Assembly (NCBI RefSeq): GCF_026616895.1
Contig: NZ_JANYME010000004.1
Coordinates: 1 to 64,000 of the forward strand
Length of the DNA stretch: 64,000 nucleotides
Source: Campylobacter sp. MG1
GTDB taxonomy: Bacteria; Campylobacterota; Campylobacteria; Campylobacterales; Campylobacteraceae
Direction: 5' to 3'
Within the stretch, counting starts at the first letter, position 1. Each line of letters begins with the position of its first letter. Made by a program: the position numbers and the translations under genes. The notes beneath the pieces were generated by a model that worked only from the letters and a program-made list of their open reading frames with translations, did no database searches and had not been told where the DNA came from. Shown in pieces: positions 7,749 to 16,619 of the stretch.

Positions 7749-7830
7749 TAATTCTCCTTTTGATTTGGTTTAAAGCCTAATGCTTTGCATTATGCTTTTT
7801 GTAAAATCAGTATAATACCCCCCCCCAATC
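7749..7830 (-). promoter_or_regulatory. Poly-G promoter module of lipoprotein C
   Basis: Nine G on the minus strand (7818-7826) abut TATTATACT and the same foldable leader as at 4608-4690. The upstream side begins AATCTTAAG, as in the other copies. Confidence 0.65.
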
Positions 7831-7985
7831 TTAAGTTTTACTTAATTTGTATTGTTTAATATGATTAAAAATTTTATTGCATTACAAATCCTAAAAATTA
7901 AATTAAAATATATTTTAAATTTTACTGGAATTTATTTTTGTATTTTTTAAAGAGTGCGTGTTAATATAATTTTATTAATTTAGTT

Positions 7986-8013
7986 TGGAATTTATTTTCG
8001 CAAATAAATTCCA
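7986..8013. terminator. Terminator of lipoprotein D
   Basis: TGGAATTTATTT (7986-7997) pairs perfectly with AAATAAATTCCA (8002-8013) around TCGC. It is related in sequence to the second palindrome of the double repeats, but the first palindrome is missing here. Confidence 0.7.
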
Positions 8014-8031
8014 ATAAGTCTTAAGCTAAAA

Positions 8032-8412
8032 TTATTTTTTCATAATATACCAAGTATTATTTACTTTTATCAAATCCACATTATCATCAAAACTTTTACC
8101 ATTTTTGAATGTTGCTAAAACTTTAACTGTAGCTGTGTCTTCAAATAAAACTGATAATTTTGTTTCTAATGATTTGATACCACCCATTTTTTCATTACTT
8201 TTTGCTTTTTCGCCCGTAAATTCTATGAATTTTTTCTTTTCATCTTCTGATTCAAAACGAAAGCAGTTAGCAAATTTTTTCACTTCTCCTTTAGCAAACT
8301 CATCAAGACATTTTTTTGCTACTACTTCGGGAGCTTCACCAGCTTTAGGAGCATCACTTCCGCAAGCAACAAACATAGTAGCAACAGCTACAAAACTTAA
8401 TAATTTTTTCAT
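8032..8412 (-). CDS. Small lipoprotein, paralog D (DUF4878-like)
   Basis: This 126-aa lipoprotein has lipobox MFVAC and the same mature start as paralog C (GSDAPKAGEAPEVVAKKC). It diverges from C mainly at its middle (TGEKAKSNEKMGGIKS) and its end (NNTWYIMKK). It has its own poly-G promoter and terminator, so it is a single-gene unit. RBS AAAGGAG is present. Function unknown. Confidence 0.74.
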   Translation of the reverse strand: MKKLLSFVAVATMFVACGSDAPKAGEAPEVVAKKCLDEFAKGEVKKFANCFRFESEDEKKKFIEFTGEKAKSNEKMGGIKSLETKLSVLFEDTATVKVLATFKNGKSFDDNVDLIKVNNTWYIMKK

Positions 8413-8495
8413 TTATTCTCCTTTTGATTTAGTTTAAAGCCTAATGCTTTGCATTATGCTTTTTGTAAAATCAGTATAATACCCCCCCCCAATCT
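8413..8495 (-). promoter_or_regulatory. Poly-G promoter module of lipoprotein D
   Basis: Nine G on the minus strand (8482-8490) abut TATTATACT, followed by the shared leader hairpin and RBS. This is the third copy of the same module. Confidence 0.65.
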
Positions 8496-8572
8496 TAATA
8501 TTTACTTAAAATTTAAATTTGATTGAATATTGTTTTCAAGTAGCTATGGATTTTTAAATAATTTTAATATTT

Positions 8573-8594
8573 TAGCACCCAAAATAGGGTGCTA
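8573..8594. terminator. Terminator of clpB
   Basis: TAGCACCC and GGGTGCTA pair around a six-base loop, just past the minus-strand stop of clpB, followed by an A/T-rich tail. Confidence 0.8.
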
Positions 8595-8600
8595 TTAAAT

Positions 8601-11168
8601 TTATTTCGTATTAAATATGAATTCATCTTTAAAATCCACATAAATTTCAGATTTTAAACTACCTTGTAAAATAAGCTCACTAAGTCTTGAATCAATTTCT
8701 TGATATATAGTTCTTTTTAAGGCTCTAGCACCATATTCATCACTATAACCTAGATTTAAAATTTCTAATCTTGCATTCTCACTAATACTAAAGCTAATTC
8801 CAAGTTCAGCTAATTTATTGCTAGTATTTTTAAGCAAAATATCAACAATTTGTAAGCATAAATCTTTATTTAAAGCATTAAATCCTACTATTTCATCAAG
8901 TCTATTTACAAATTCAGGTTTAAAGTATTTTAATAATTCTTTATTTATTAATTCATTTCTTTCTTTTTCATTTTTAATATCTACAAACTTAGCTGCTCCA
9001 ATATTACTTGTAAATATTATTAAAGTGTTTTTAAAATCAACCCTAAAGCCTTTGTTATCACTCAAAGCTCCTTCATCTAACATATTTAAAAATATATTAA
9101 AAATATCAGGATGAGCCTTTTCTATCTCATCAAAAAGTAGCACCGAATAAGGTCTATTTTTAACAGCTTCTGTTAATTGTCCGCCTTCATCACTTCCTAC
9201 ATAACCAACCGCAGAGCCTATTAAATTGCTTACTCTATAACTTTCAGCGTATTCATTCATATCAAAACGAATTAAAGCCTTTTCATCATCAAAAAGCTCT
9301 TTTGCAATTGCTTTTGCTAATTCAGTTTTACCAACTCCTGTAGGCCCTAAGAATAAAAAGCTTCCTATAGGACGATTGCTATCACTAAGCCCTGCTTTAT
9401 TTGCCCTTACTGCACGAGCTAGAGCTTTTATAGCTTTATCTTGTCCTACCACACGAGTTTGTAAATTATTTTCAAGATTTAAGTATTTTTCACTCTCATT
9501 GCTTAGTAATTTACTAACCTTTATTCCTGTCATTTTTGCCAAAATTAAAGCGACTTGCTCATCATCAACTTCGTTTTTAAGTAAAGTTCCGCTTTGTTTT
9601 AACTCTTGCCAATTTGCCTTAGCATTCTCAAGCTCGTTTTTAACTTGTGGGATTTTCCCATATTCAATCTCTCCTGCTTTTTGATAATCTCCTTTATTTT
9701 TTGCAATATTTGCTTCATTTTGCAAATTATTAATCTCGTTCATTTTCTTTGAAATTTCGGCAAATACTCTTTGCTCGTTTTCAAATTTCATTCTTAATTT
9801 TCTTTCTTCTTCGCTAAATTCACTTAATTCATTTTCAATTTCTTTTAATCTTTTTTTATTTTTTTCTTCGCCTTCCATTAATAAAGCTTCTTTTTCAACT
9901 CTTAATCTAACGATATTATTTTTTACATTTCTTAAAGCACTTGGCTCACTTTCAATTTGCATTTTAAGTTCAGCCGCAGCTTCATCTATTAAATCTATTG
10001 CTTTATCAGGTAAAAATCTTCCTTGAATATAACGATTACTAAGCTTAACAGCAGCTACTAAAGCTTTATCATTAATACTTACATTATGATGAGCACTTAA
10101 TCTTTCTTTAAGACCCCTAAGCATTGCTATTGCATCATTTACGCTTGGTTCATTCACAATTATGCTTTGAAATCTTCTTTGCATTGCAGCATCTTTTTCA
10201 AAATATTTTTTATATTCTTTTAAAGTGGTTGCACCAATGGTTTTAAACTCGCCCCTACTTAAAGCAGGTTTAAGTATATTAGCAGCATCCATACTTCCTT
10301 CGCTTGCACCTGCACCTAATATTGTATGAATTTCATCAATGAAAATTATAATATTAGGATTTGCTTTTACACTTTCAATTATATTTTTAAGTCTTTCTTC
10401 AAATTCTCCGCGGTATTTTGCTCCTGCAACAAGTGCTGCTAAATCAAGACTTAATATTTGTTTATTAGCTAAAGAGCTTGGCACTTGTTTATTAGCAATT
10501 GCTTGAGCTAGGGCTTCTACTATAGCTGTTTTACCAACTCCTGGCTCACCTAATAAAATAGGATTATTTTTGCTTTTTCTAATTAAGATTTGCATAAGCC
10601 TTTCTAATTCATTATCTCTTCCTGTAATTGGGTCAAGTTTGCCTGATTTTGCTAATTCAACTAGATTTGTGGTGTATTTTTCTAATTCTTTATTACTTAT
10701 ATCATCTTGCTCTTTTTCGCTAATTTTTCTATCACCTCTTAAAGCATTTAAATCGCTTTTTAATACAAGTAAATCTAAATAATCTTTTAATAACTCACAA
10801 ATTCCACCCTTATCACACTCACTAATTATCCACATATCAGTGCTTAAGTAGCTATCACCTTTACTTAAAGCAAATCCAATAGCCTTTTCAAGTGAAGTTA
10901 AAAGTGCATTACTAGGTTTTACATTATTAGCATTTACTCCATCGCTTTTTACTAAATTATCAGCCTTACTTTTTAGCATTAATGAAATTGCAGTTTTATC
11001 TATTGATAATTTATTAAATACTTGATTAAGAATAGAACTTGAATCATTAGCAATAGCCCATAAAATATGAAATGGTTCTATATTTGGATTTTTATTAAAT
11101 ACACATAAGCTGACTGCTTGACTTAAAGTTTCATTAAATTGATTTGTTAATTTATCTTGAATATTCAT
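8601..11168 (-). CDS. clpB: ClpB disaggregating chaperone
   Basis: This 855-aa AAA+ disaggregase resolubilises aggregated proteins together with DnaK. It shows an N-terminal ClpN domain, Walker A GEPGVGKT with Walker B IIFIDEIHT in the first ATPase ring, a long coiled-coil middle domain, and Walker A GPTGVGKTEL with LLFDEIEKAHPD in the second. I place the start at 11168 (MNIQDKL), because AAAGGAG precedes that ATG. A start ten codons upstream would lie inside the promoter -10. Transcription is from a near-consensus promoter that overlaps a likely HspR site. Confidence 0.95.
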   Translation of the reverse strand: MNIQDKLTNQFNETLSQAVSLCVFNKNPNIEPFHILWAIANDSSSILNQVFNKLSIDKTAISLMLKSKADNLVKSDGVNANNVKPSNALLTSLEKAIGFALSKGDSYLSTDMWIISECDKGGICELLKDYLDLLVLKSDLNALRGDRKISEKEQDDISNKELEKYTTNLVELAKSGKLDPITGRDNELERLMQILIRKSKNNPILLGEPGVGKTAIVEALAQAIANKQVPSSLANKQILSLDLAALVAGAKYRGEFEERLKNIIESVKANPNIIIFIDEIHTILGAGASEGSMDAANILKPALSRGEFKTIGATTLKEYKKYFEKDAAMQRRFQSIIVNEPSVNDAIAMLRGLKERLSAHHNVSINDKALVAAVKLSNRYIQGRFLPDKAIDLIDEAAAELKMQIESEPSALRNVKNNIVRLRVEKEALLMEGEEKNKKRLKEIENELSEFSEEERKLRMKFENEQRVFAEISKKMNEINNLQNEANIAKNKGDYQKAGEIEYGKIPQVKNELENAKANWQELKQSGTLLKNEVDDEQVALILAKMTGIKVSKLLSNESEKYLNLENNLQTRVVGQDKAIKALARAVRANKAGLSDSNRPIGSFLFLGPTGVGKTELAKAIAKELFDDEKALIRFDMNEYAESYRVSNLIGSAVGYVGSDEGGQLTEAVKNRPYSVLLFDEIEKAHPDIFNIFLNMLDEGALSDNKGFRVDFKNTLIIFTSNIGAAKFVDIKNEKERNELINKELLKYFKPEFVNRLDEIVGFNALNKDLCLQIVDILLKNTSNKLAELGISFSISENARLEILNLGYSDEYGARALKRTIYQEIDSRLSELILQGSLKSEIYVDFKDEFIFNTK

Positions 11169-11196
11169 ATTATCTCCTTTAATTGATATGGTTCGC

Positions 11197-11226
11197 ATTA
11201 TATTACTTTAGTCTATTATTGTCAAG
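11197..11226 (-). promoter_or_regulatory. clpB promoter with HAIR-like (HspR) operator
   Basis: On the minus strand TTGACA (11220-11225) and TATAAT (11197-11202) are exactly 17 bp apart, a rare full consensus in this AT-rich DNA. Overlapping them is CTTGACA-N7-ACTAAAG (11206-11226), which matches the HAIR consensus CTTGAGT-N7-ACTCAAG at 11 of 14 positions with the right spacing. HspR is known to repress clpB in Campylobacter, so heat-shock control is likely. Confidence 0.6.
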
Positions 11227-11356
11227 TATAAAATTAAATTTATCACTTAAATATCTTAAGTGCTAAAATATAAATGCAAAAATGTTTAAAATTCTTACAT
11301 AATATTAAAAAAAAACAGCTAGAATTAGCGTTTATCTTAATCTTATTGGAGCTATC

Positions 11357-12619
11357 GTGAAATTTAATAAAAAATTATTTTTATGTGTTGCATTAGGACT
11401 ATCATTGTTCGCAAAAACCGATGAAGAAGCTGAAAGACAGGCGTTTTCTAAATTGATTCAGACTTTTAGAATGATTGAAGCAAATTATGTTGATGAAATT
11501 ACTATACAACAGCTTGTGGATAAATCTTTAGAAGGATTATTGAGTAATCTTGACGCACATTCAGCATTTTTAAATGAGAAGAATTTCAAATCTTTACAAG
11601 AAAGCACAAACGGAGAATTTGGCGGTCTTGGAATGACTTTATCAATTAAAGATAATGCAATAACCGTTATTGCACCTATTGAAGGAACACCTGCTGATAA
11701 AATTGGTATAAAATCAGGCGATGTTATTTTAAAAATTGAAAATGAAAGCACAATAGGAATGAATCTTGATGACGCAGTTTCTAAAATGCGTGGCAAACCA
11801 AATACTAAGATTAATATTACAATATATAGAAAAGGCGAGAAAAAGCCACTAGATTTTACGATAACAAGAGATATTATAAAAGTTGAAAGCGTTTATACTA
11901 AAAAAATAGAAAATACAGACTTTTTATACATTAGAATTACAAGTTTTGATAGAAATGTTGTAAGTAAAGTAAAAGACGCATTAGCTATTAATAAGGATAT
12001 TAAAGGGATAGTAATTGATTTAAGAAACAATCCAGGTGGTTTATTAAACCAAGCTACAGATTTATTGAATTTATTTATTGATAAAGGTATTTTAGTATCT
12101 CAAAAAGGAAGAAATGAAGAGAGTAAAGAAGATACTGTAGCTATTAAGAGTTTTGCAACTCATACTAAGCTTCCTATAAGCATTATTGTAAATGGTGGAA
12201 GTGCAAGTGCAAGCGAAATTGTAAGTGGAGCTATGCAAGATAGAAAAAGAGCGATTATTGTTGGGGAAAAAACATTTGGCAAAGGTAGTGTTCAAATGGT
12301 AAGAGAGATAGGAAATAATGAAGGTGTAAAATTAACAATAGCAAAATATTATCTACCAAGCGGAAGAACTATTCAAGCAGTAGGAGTTACCCCTGATATT
12401 ATTGTTTATCCTGGCAAGGTAAATACTGAAGATAATGGTTTTAATATTAAAGAAAGTGATTTGAAAAAACATTTAGAAAATGAATTAGAAAAAATTGACG
12501 ATAAAAAAGATGATAAAAAAGATGATAAAAATTTAATTACAGAAGAAAATATTAATAATGATGCACAATTAAAATCAGCCATAGATGCCTTAAGGATATT
12601 GGTTATTAAAGGAAATTAA
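11357..12619 (+). CDS. ctpA: Carboxyl-terminal processing protease (S41)
   Basis: This 420-aa exported serine protease of the CtpA/Prc family has a signal peptide (residues 1-19) and a PDZ domain near 75-160 (GGLGMTLSIKDN, GIKSGDVILKIEN). The S41 catalytic region includes NGGSASASEIVSGAMQD with the nucleophilic Ser and GEKTFGKGSVQ with the catalytic Lys. It acts in the periplasm on C-termini of envelope proteins. The start is GTG with TTGGAG upstream. The tail contains a 12-bp tandem repeat encoding DDKK units (about 12499-12530), which may vary in number. Confidence 0.92.
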   Translation: MKFNKKLFLCVALGLSLFAKTDEEAERQAFSKLIQTFRMIEANYVDEITIQQLVDKSLEGLLSNLDAHSAFLNEKNFKSLQESTNGEFGGLGMTLSIKDNAITVIAPIEGTPADKIGIKSGDVILKIENESTIGMNLDDAVSKMRGKPNTKINITIYRKGEKKPLDFTITRDIIKVESVYTKKIENTDFLYIRITSFDRNVVSKVKDALAINKDIKGIVIDLRNNPGGLLNQATDLLNLFIDKGILVSQKGRNEESKEDTVAIKSFATHTKLPISIIVNGGSASASEIVSGAMQDRKRAIIVGEKTFGKGSVQMVREIGNNEGVKLTIAKYYLPSGRTIQAVGVTPDIIVYPGKVNTEDNGFNIKESDLKKHLENELEKIDDKKDDKKDDKNLITEENINNDAQLKSAIDALRILVIKGN

Positions 12620-13764
12620 TGAAAAAAATATTATTGTTAATATTTAGTATCATTATGTTTGCAGCTCCTACAAAGGAGCTTAGTGTTATGGATGCGCAAG
12701 TTTATACAAATTTGACACAGAATGATGAAGCTAATTTTGATAGTAATGTTAAAGAAGAATTTAATGATAATATTGAATTAGTTATAGATACTAAATTTTC
12801 TAAAAAAAATGTTAAAGTAAATGAGATTTTTTATGTTGATGTTGTTATAAATAGTAATTATGAAATAAATTTTACACCTGAAATAAGTTTTAATAACAGT
12901 GTTGATATGCAAATATTAAATAAAAAATTTGATTTTATTAGCGAAAAAGGCGTATATAAAACAAGAATTTATATGCAGGCAAATACGGCAAATGCTAAAC
13001 TTAGTGGAATGAGTGCTAGTTTGTTTAGAAATACTCAATTAGTTGGTAAAAGTAGTGTTTTGTTTGAACCAATTATTATAGAAACTTTACCATTTAATAA
13101 AGATTATTCAAATTTGGTTGCTAGTAATTTAGAAATTTCAGCATTAAAATGTACAATGTATGATGATGAAAATACTATTTGTGGTATGAATGCTAAGGCT
13201 AATAACACAAATTTTAATAATTTTTTATTTAAAAATGTTAAATCTCAAAGTATTACTAATATTGGAAAAAGCTATGAAGATGCTACTTGTTCAATAGCAT
13301 TAATTTTTGATAATCATATAAAAAATTTTTCTTTTTCATATTATGACCCATTGGAAAATAAATTTATAGATAATAAATTTGAAGTTAAATTAGAAATAGA
13401 TGAGGTTAGTACACAAACTGAATTAAATCCAATAAATAAGGAATTTAATTTTTATTTACAAATTATCAGTTTGTTGATAGCTATTATTTTATTAGTAATA
13501 GTATTGGTGTTTAAGCGCTTTTTTTCTTTGGTTGCTGTTGCTTTATTGCTGGCTGCTTTTAGTTTTTTAGGAGATACTAGTATTAAAAGTTCTACATTAA
13601 AAGATGGTGCTAATATTAGAATTTTACCGACTGATAATTCTACTATTTTTTATAAAAATAATGGCAAAAAAGAGGTTAAAATTTTAAATGAACAAAAAGG
13701 ATTTGTGAAAATAGCACTTGATGAAAATACAAGTGGTTGGGTAAAAAATGAAGATATTGAATAA
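12619..13764 (+). CDS. Membrane protein with C-terminal SH3-like domain
   Basis: This 381-aa protein has a signal peptide, a ~260-residue periplasmic part rich in beta structure, then two adjacent hydrophobic segments (about 279-320). An SH3b-like domain follows (DGANIRILPTDNS, KGFVKIALDENTSGWVKNED). The periplasmic part, with EIFYVDVVINSNYEINF, vaguely recalls BatD-type proteins. Its ATG overlaps the ctpA stop by one base (TAATG), so the two are translationally coupled and may act together in the envelope. No function can be named. Confidence 0.6.
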   Translation: MKKILLLIFSIIMFAAPTKELSVMDAQVYTNLTQNDEANFDSNVKEEFNDNIELVIDTKFSKKNVKVNEIFYVDVVINSNYEINFTPEISFNNSVDMQILNKKFDFISEKGVYKTRIYMQANTANAKLSGMSASLFRNTQLVGKSSVLFEPIIIETLPFNKDYSNLVASNLEISALKCTMYDDENTICGMNAKANNTNFNNFLFKNVKSQSITNIGKSYEDATCSIALIFDNHIKNFSFSYYDPLENKFIDNKFEVKLEIDEVSTQTELNPINKEFNFYLQIISLLIAIILLVIVLVFKRFFSLVAVALLLAAFSFLGDTSIKSSTLKDGANIRILPTDNSTIFYKNNGKKEVKILNEQKGFVKIALDENTSGWVKNEDIE

Positions 13765-14431
13765 AATCTTAAGTATTTTTCTAGCAATAATCATAGCAAT
13801 CAGCATTGCTTTTGTAATTGTTTTAATGTTTATTTTCCCTAAAAAAAATTGGGTTATTAGAAAAACTTGGGCAAAATTTATCCGTAAATTGTGCTGTTAT
13901 AAAATAGAAATAAAAGGCGATTTTAATCCTAATGCAAGAATGATTATCCTAAATCATCGCTCAATGCTAGATATTATCGCACTTGAAGATATATATCCAT
14001 ACGATTTAGCTTGGATTGCAAAAAAACAGATTGAAGAATTATTTTTCTTTGGAAATATCATAAAATTACCTAAAATGATTTCAATAGATAGAGAAAACGC
14101 AAGAGATTTTGTAAGAGTTATAAATGAAGCAAACGATAGATTAAATAATAATAGAAACATATCTATGTTTCCTGAAGGAACTAGAAGTGATGGCTATGAG
14201 TTATTAAGATTTAAAAAAGGCGCTTCAATGCTAGCTACTAAATTAGATGTTTTAGTTCAACCTGTTGTAATTATTGGTTCAAAAGAGATTTTAGATAGTA
14301 AAAGAATAACAATTCACTTAGGTAAAAAACTTACAATAATACCTTTACAACCACTAAAAGCTAATGAATTAGACAATGCAAAAGACTTAATGCAAGAAGC
14401 AATTAATGAATATTTCAAGGCTAATGAGTGA
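13748..14431 (+). CDS. plsC: 1-acyl-glycerol-3-phosphate acyltransferase
   Basis: This 227-aa membrane enzyme makes phosphatidic acid from lysophosphatidate. The acyltransferase motifs are clear: NHRSMLD (HX4D) near residue 65, and FPEGTRSDG near 140. The N-terminus is a single membrane helix. It overlaps the preceding gene by 17 bp and the fluoride-channel gene by 4 bp. Confidence 0.9.
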   Translation: MKILNKILSIFLAIIIAISIAFVIVLMFIFPKKNWVIRKTWAKFIRKLCCYKIEIKGDFNPNARMIILNHRSMLDIIALEDIYPYDLAWIAKKQIEELFFFGNIIKLPKMISIDRENARDFVRVINEANDRLNNNRNISMFPEGTRSDGYELLRFKKGASMLATKLDVLVQPVVIIGSKEILDSKRITIHLGKKLTIIPLQPLKANELDNAKDLMQEAINEYFKANE

Positions 14432-14793
14432 ATATTTTTATGGTTGCTTTAGGTGGAGCCATTGGTGCTGTTTTAAGATATATTTTAAGCACTTTTATAA
14501 ATCGTAATTTTGATTTTAAATTCTTTATAGCTGGGACATTAATCGTTAATTTAATAGGCTGTTTTTTGATAGGATTATTTTATGCACTAGCTAAAAATTA
14601 CGAGAGTTTAAACGAGATAAGATTATTAATAGTAGTAGGATTTTTAGGTGCTTTTACTACTTTTTCATCAATTACTTATGAGAGCATAACATTATTAAAA
14701 TCATTAGGCTTCGTTGCCTTTAGTGCAAATATTATTTTAAATGTAGTATTTGGACTAATAGCAACTTATATTGCTTTAAATTTTTTTAAATAG
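14428..14793 (+). CDS. crcB: Fluoride channel CrcB/FluC
   Basis: This 121-aa protein with four membrane helices exports fluoride as a dimer. Family motifs are GGAIGAVLRY at the N-terminus, GTLIVNLIGCFLIG, and GFLGAFTTFSS with the conserved phenylalanine box. It begins at a GTG overlapping the plsC stop (GTGA). No fluoride riboswitch is seen, as expected for an internal gene of an operon. Confidence 0.93.
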   Translation: MNIFMVALGGAIGAVLRYILSTFINRNFDFKFFIAGTLIVNLIGCFLIGLFYALAKNYESLNEIRLLIVVGFLGAFTTFSSITYESITLLKSLGFVAFSANIILNVVFGLIATYIALNFFK

Positions 14794-14801
14794 GAGAAAA
14801 T

Positions 14802-16619
14802 ATGGAATTTAAAACCGAAGTAAATCAATTACTTAATTTAATGATTCATTCACTTTACTCAAATAAAGAAATATTTTTAAGAGAGCTTATATCAAACTCA
14901 AGCGACGCTATAGATAAGCTAAATTTCTTAAGCCTTAGCGATGAAGCTTATAAAGGAATTAGCTTTAATCCTAGTATTAAAATTAGCATTAATAAAGACG
15001 CTAAATTATTAATCATAGAAGATAACGGCATAGGTATGGACGAAGCTGATTTAAATAATAATTTAGGCACAATTGCTTCAAGTGGAACTAAGAAATTCTT
15101 AGAAAATTTAAGCGAAGATGCTAAGAAAAATAGCGATTTGATAGGTCAATTTGGTGTTGGATTTTATTCAGCATTTATGGTTGCAAATAAAATTGAAGTT
15201 TATACTAAAAAAGCCTTAAGCAATGATTCGTTTTTATGGAGTTCTGATACAAATGGTTATGAAATCACTAAAACAAATAAAGATAGTTTTGGCACAAAAA
15301 TAGTTCTACATTTAAAAGATGATGAGTTTTTAAACACTCACACTATTGAAAACCTAGTTAGCAAGTATTCAAATCATATTTCTTATCCAATTTTCTTAGA
15401 AAAAGAAATAAGTGTTGGCGAAGGAGAAAACGCTAAAACTGAATTAAAATTCGAGCAAATCAATAAAGCAAAAGCTTTATGGAGAGAAAACAAAACAAGC
15501 CTTAAAAAAGAAGATTATTTAAAATTCTATGAAGGTATAAGTTATGATAGCAAAGAGCCGATTTTATATGTTCATACTAAAAGTGAGGGCGGTTCTTTAG
15601 AATATTCAAGCTTATTTTTTATCCCTGCAAATGCTCCACACGATTTATATAGAGTAGATTATGAAAAAGGTATAAAACTTTATGTAAAAAGAGTATTAAT
15701 TAGCGAAAAAGAAGAGATTTTACCAAGTTACTTAAGATTTGTTAAAGGTGTGCTTGATGTTGAGGATTTACCTTTAAATGTAAGCCGTGAGATACTACAA
15801 GAAAATGTAATTTTAAGAAAAATCAAAGAAATCAGCACTAAAAAGATTTTAGGTGAATTAGAAAAATTACAAAAAAATGATGCTAATAAATATGATGAGT
15901 TTTATAAATTATTTGGTGCTGTATTAAAAGAAGCATTGTTTGACCCAAGTGCGAACAAAGATGAGATTTTAGCATTATGCAAATTTGATAATAGTCAAAA
16001 CGATAGTCAAATCACACTTGATGAATATTGTGCTAATTTAGGCGAAAATAAAACTATTTATTATCTAATCGGTGAAAATAAAGAATTATTAAAACACTCA
16101 CCTTTACTTGAAAGCTACAAAAAAAATGGCATAAATGTATTGCTTTTAAGCGACAAGATTGACCCAATTGTAATTCCTATGGTTCATAAATATAAAGATT
16201 TTGATTTAAAAGCTATAAACGAAGTTGATGAAATCAAAAAAGATGAATTAAACGATGAGCAAAAAGGCTTTTGTGAAAAACTAAGCAAAATATTAGAAAA
16301 TGATGTAAAAGAAGTAGTTTTATCTAATTCTTTAGAAAGCTCATTATCAAGCTTAGTTTATGATACTAAAGACCAAGAATATATGATGGCTAAAATGATG
16401 GCTCAATTTAGCGGAGAAAAAATGAATGCTAAAGGCGTTTTACAATTAAATGCAAAACACGAATTAGTAGCAAAACTAATAAACGAAAATAACGAAGATA
16501 GCCTTAAAAATCTAGCATTTATAGCTTATGGCACCGCAGCACTTGCTCAAGGCTTAGAATTTGCTAAAGTTAGTGAGTTTAACGAAGCTGTTATAAATCT
16601 AGCTAAAAAAGCGTTTTAA
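14802..16619 (+). CDS. htpG: HtpG, Hsp90-family chaperone
   Basis: This 605-aa cytosolic Hsp90 homolog has the GHKL ATP-binding motifs NSSDAIDKLNFLSL, EDNGIGMD and GQFGVGFYSAFMVA in the N-terminal 125 residues, followed by the usual middle and dimerisation domains (SREILQEN near residue 330). AGGAG precedes the ATG. No heat-shock operator is visible in the 8-bp gap behind crcB, so it is probably read from the upstream operon. The stop overlaps the methylase start by one base. Confidence 0.95.
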   Translation: MEFKTEVNQLLNLMIHSLYSNKEIFLRELISNSSDAIDKLNFLSLSDEAYKGISFNPSIKISINKDAKLLIIEDNGIGMDEADLNNNLGTIASSGTKKFLENLSEDAKKNSDLIGQFGVGFYSAFMVANKIEVYTKKALSNDSFLWSSDTNGYEITKTNKDSFGTKIVLHLKDDEFLNTHTIENLVSKYSNHISYPIFLEKEISVGEGENAKTELKFEQINKAKALWRENKTSLKKEDYLKFYEGISYDSKEPILYVHTKSEGGSLEYSSLFFIPANAPHDLYRVDYEKGIKLYVKRVLISEKEEILPSYLRFVKGVLDVEDLPLNVSREILQENVILRKIKEISTKKILGELEKLQKNDANKYDEFYKLFGAVLKEALFDPSANKDEILALCKFDNSQNDSQITLDEYCANLGENKTIYYLIGENKELLKHSPLLESYKKNGINVLLLSDKIDPIVIPMVHKYKDFDLKAINEVDEIKKDELNDEQKGFCEKLSKILENDVKEVVLSNSLESSLSSLVYDTKDQEYMMAKMMAQFSGEKMNAKGVLQLNAKHELVAKLINENNEDSLKNLAFIAYGTAALAQGLEFAKVSEFNEAVINLAKKAF

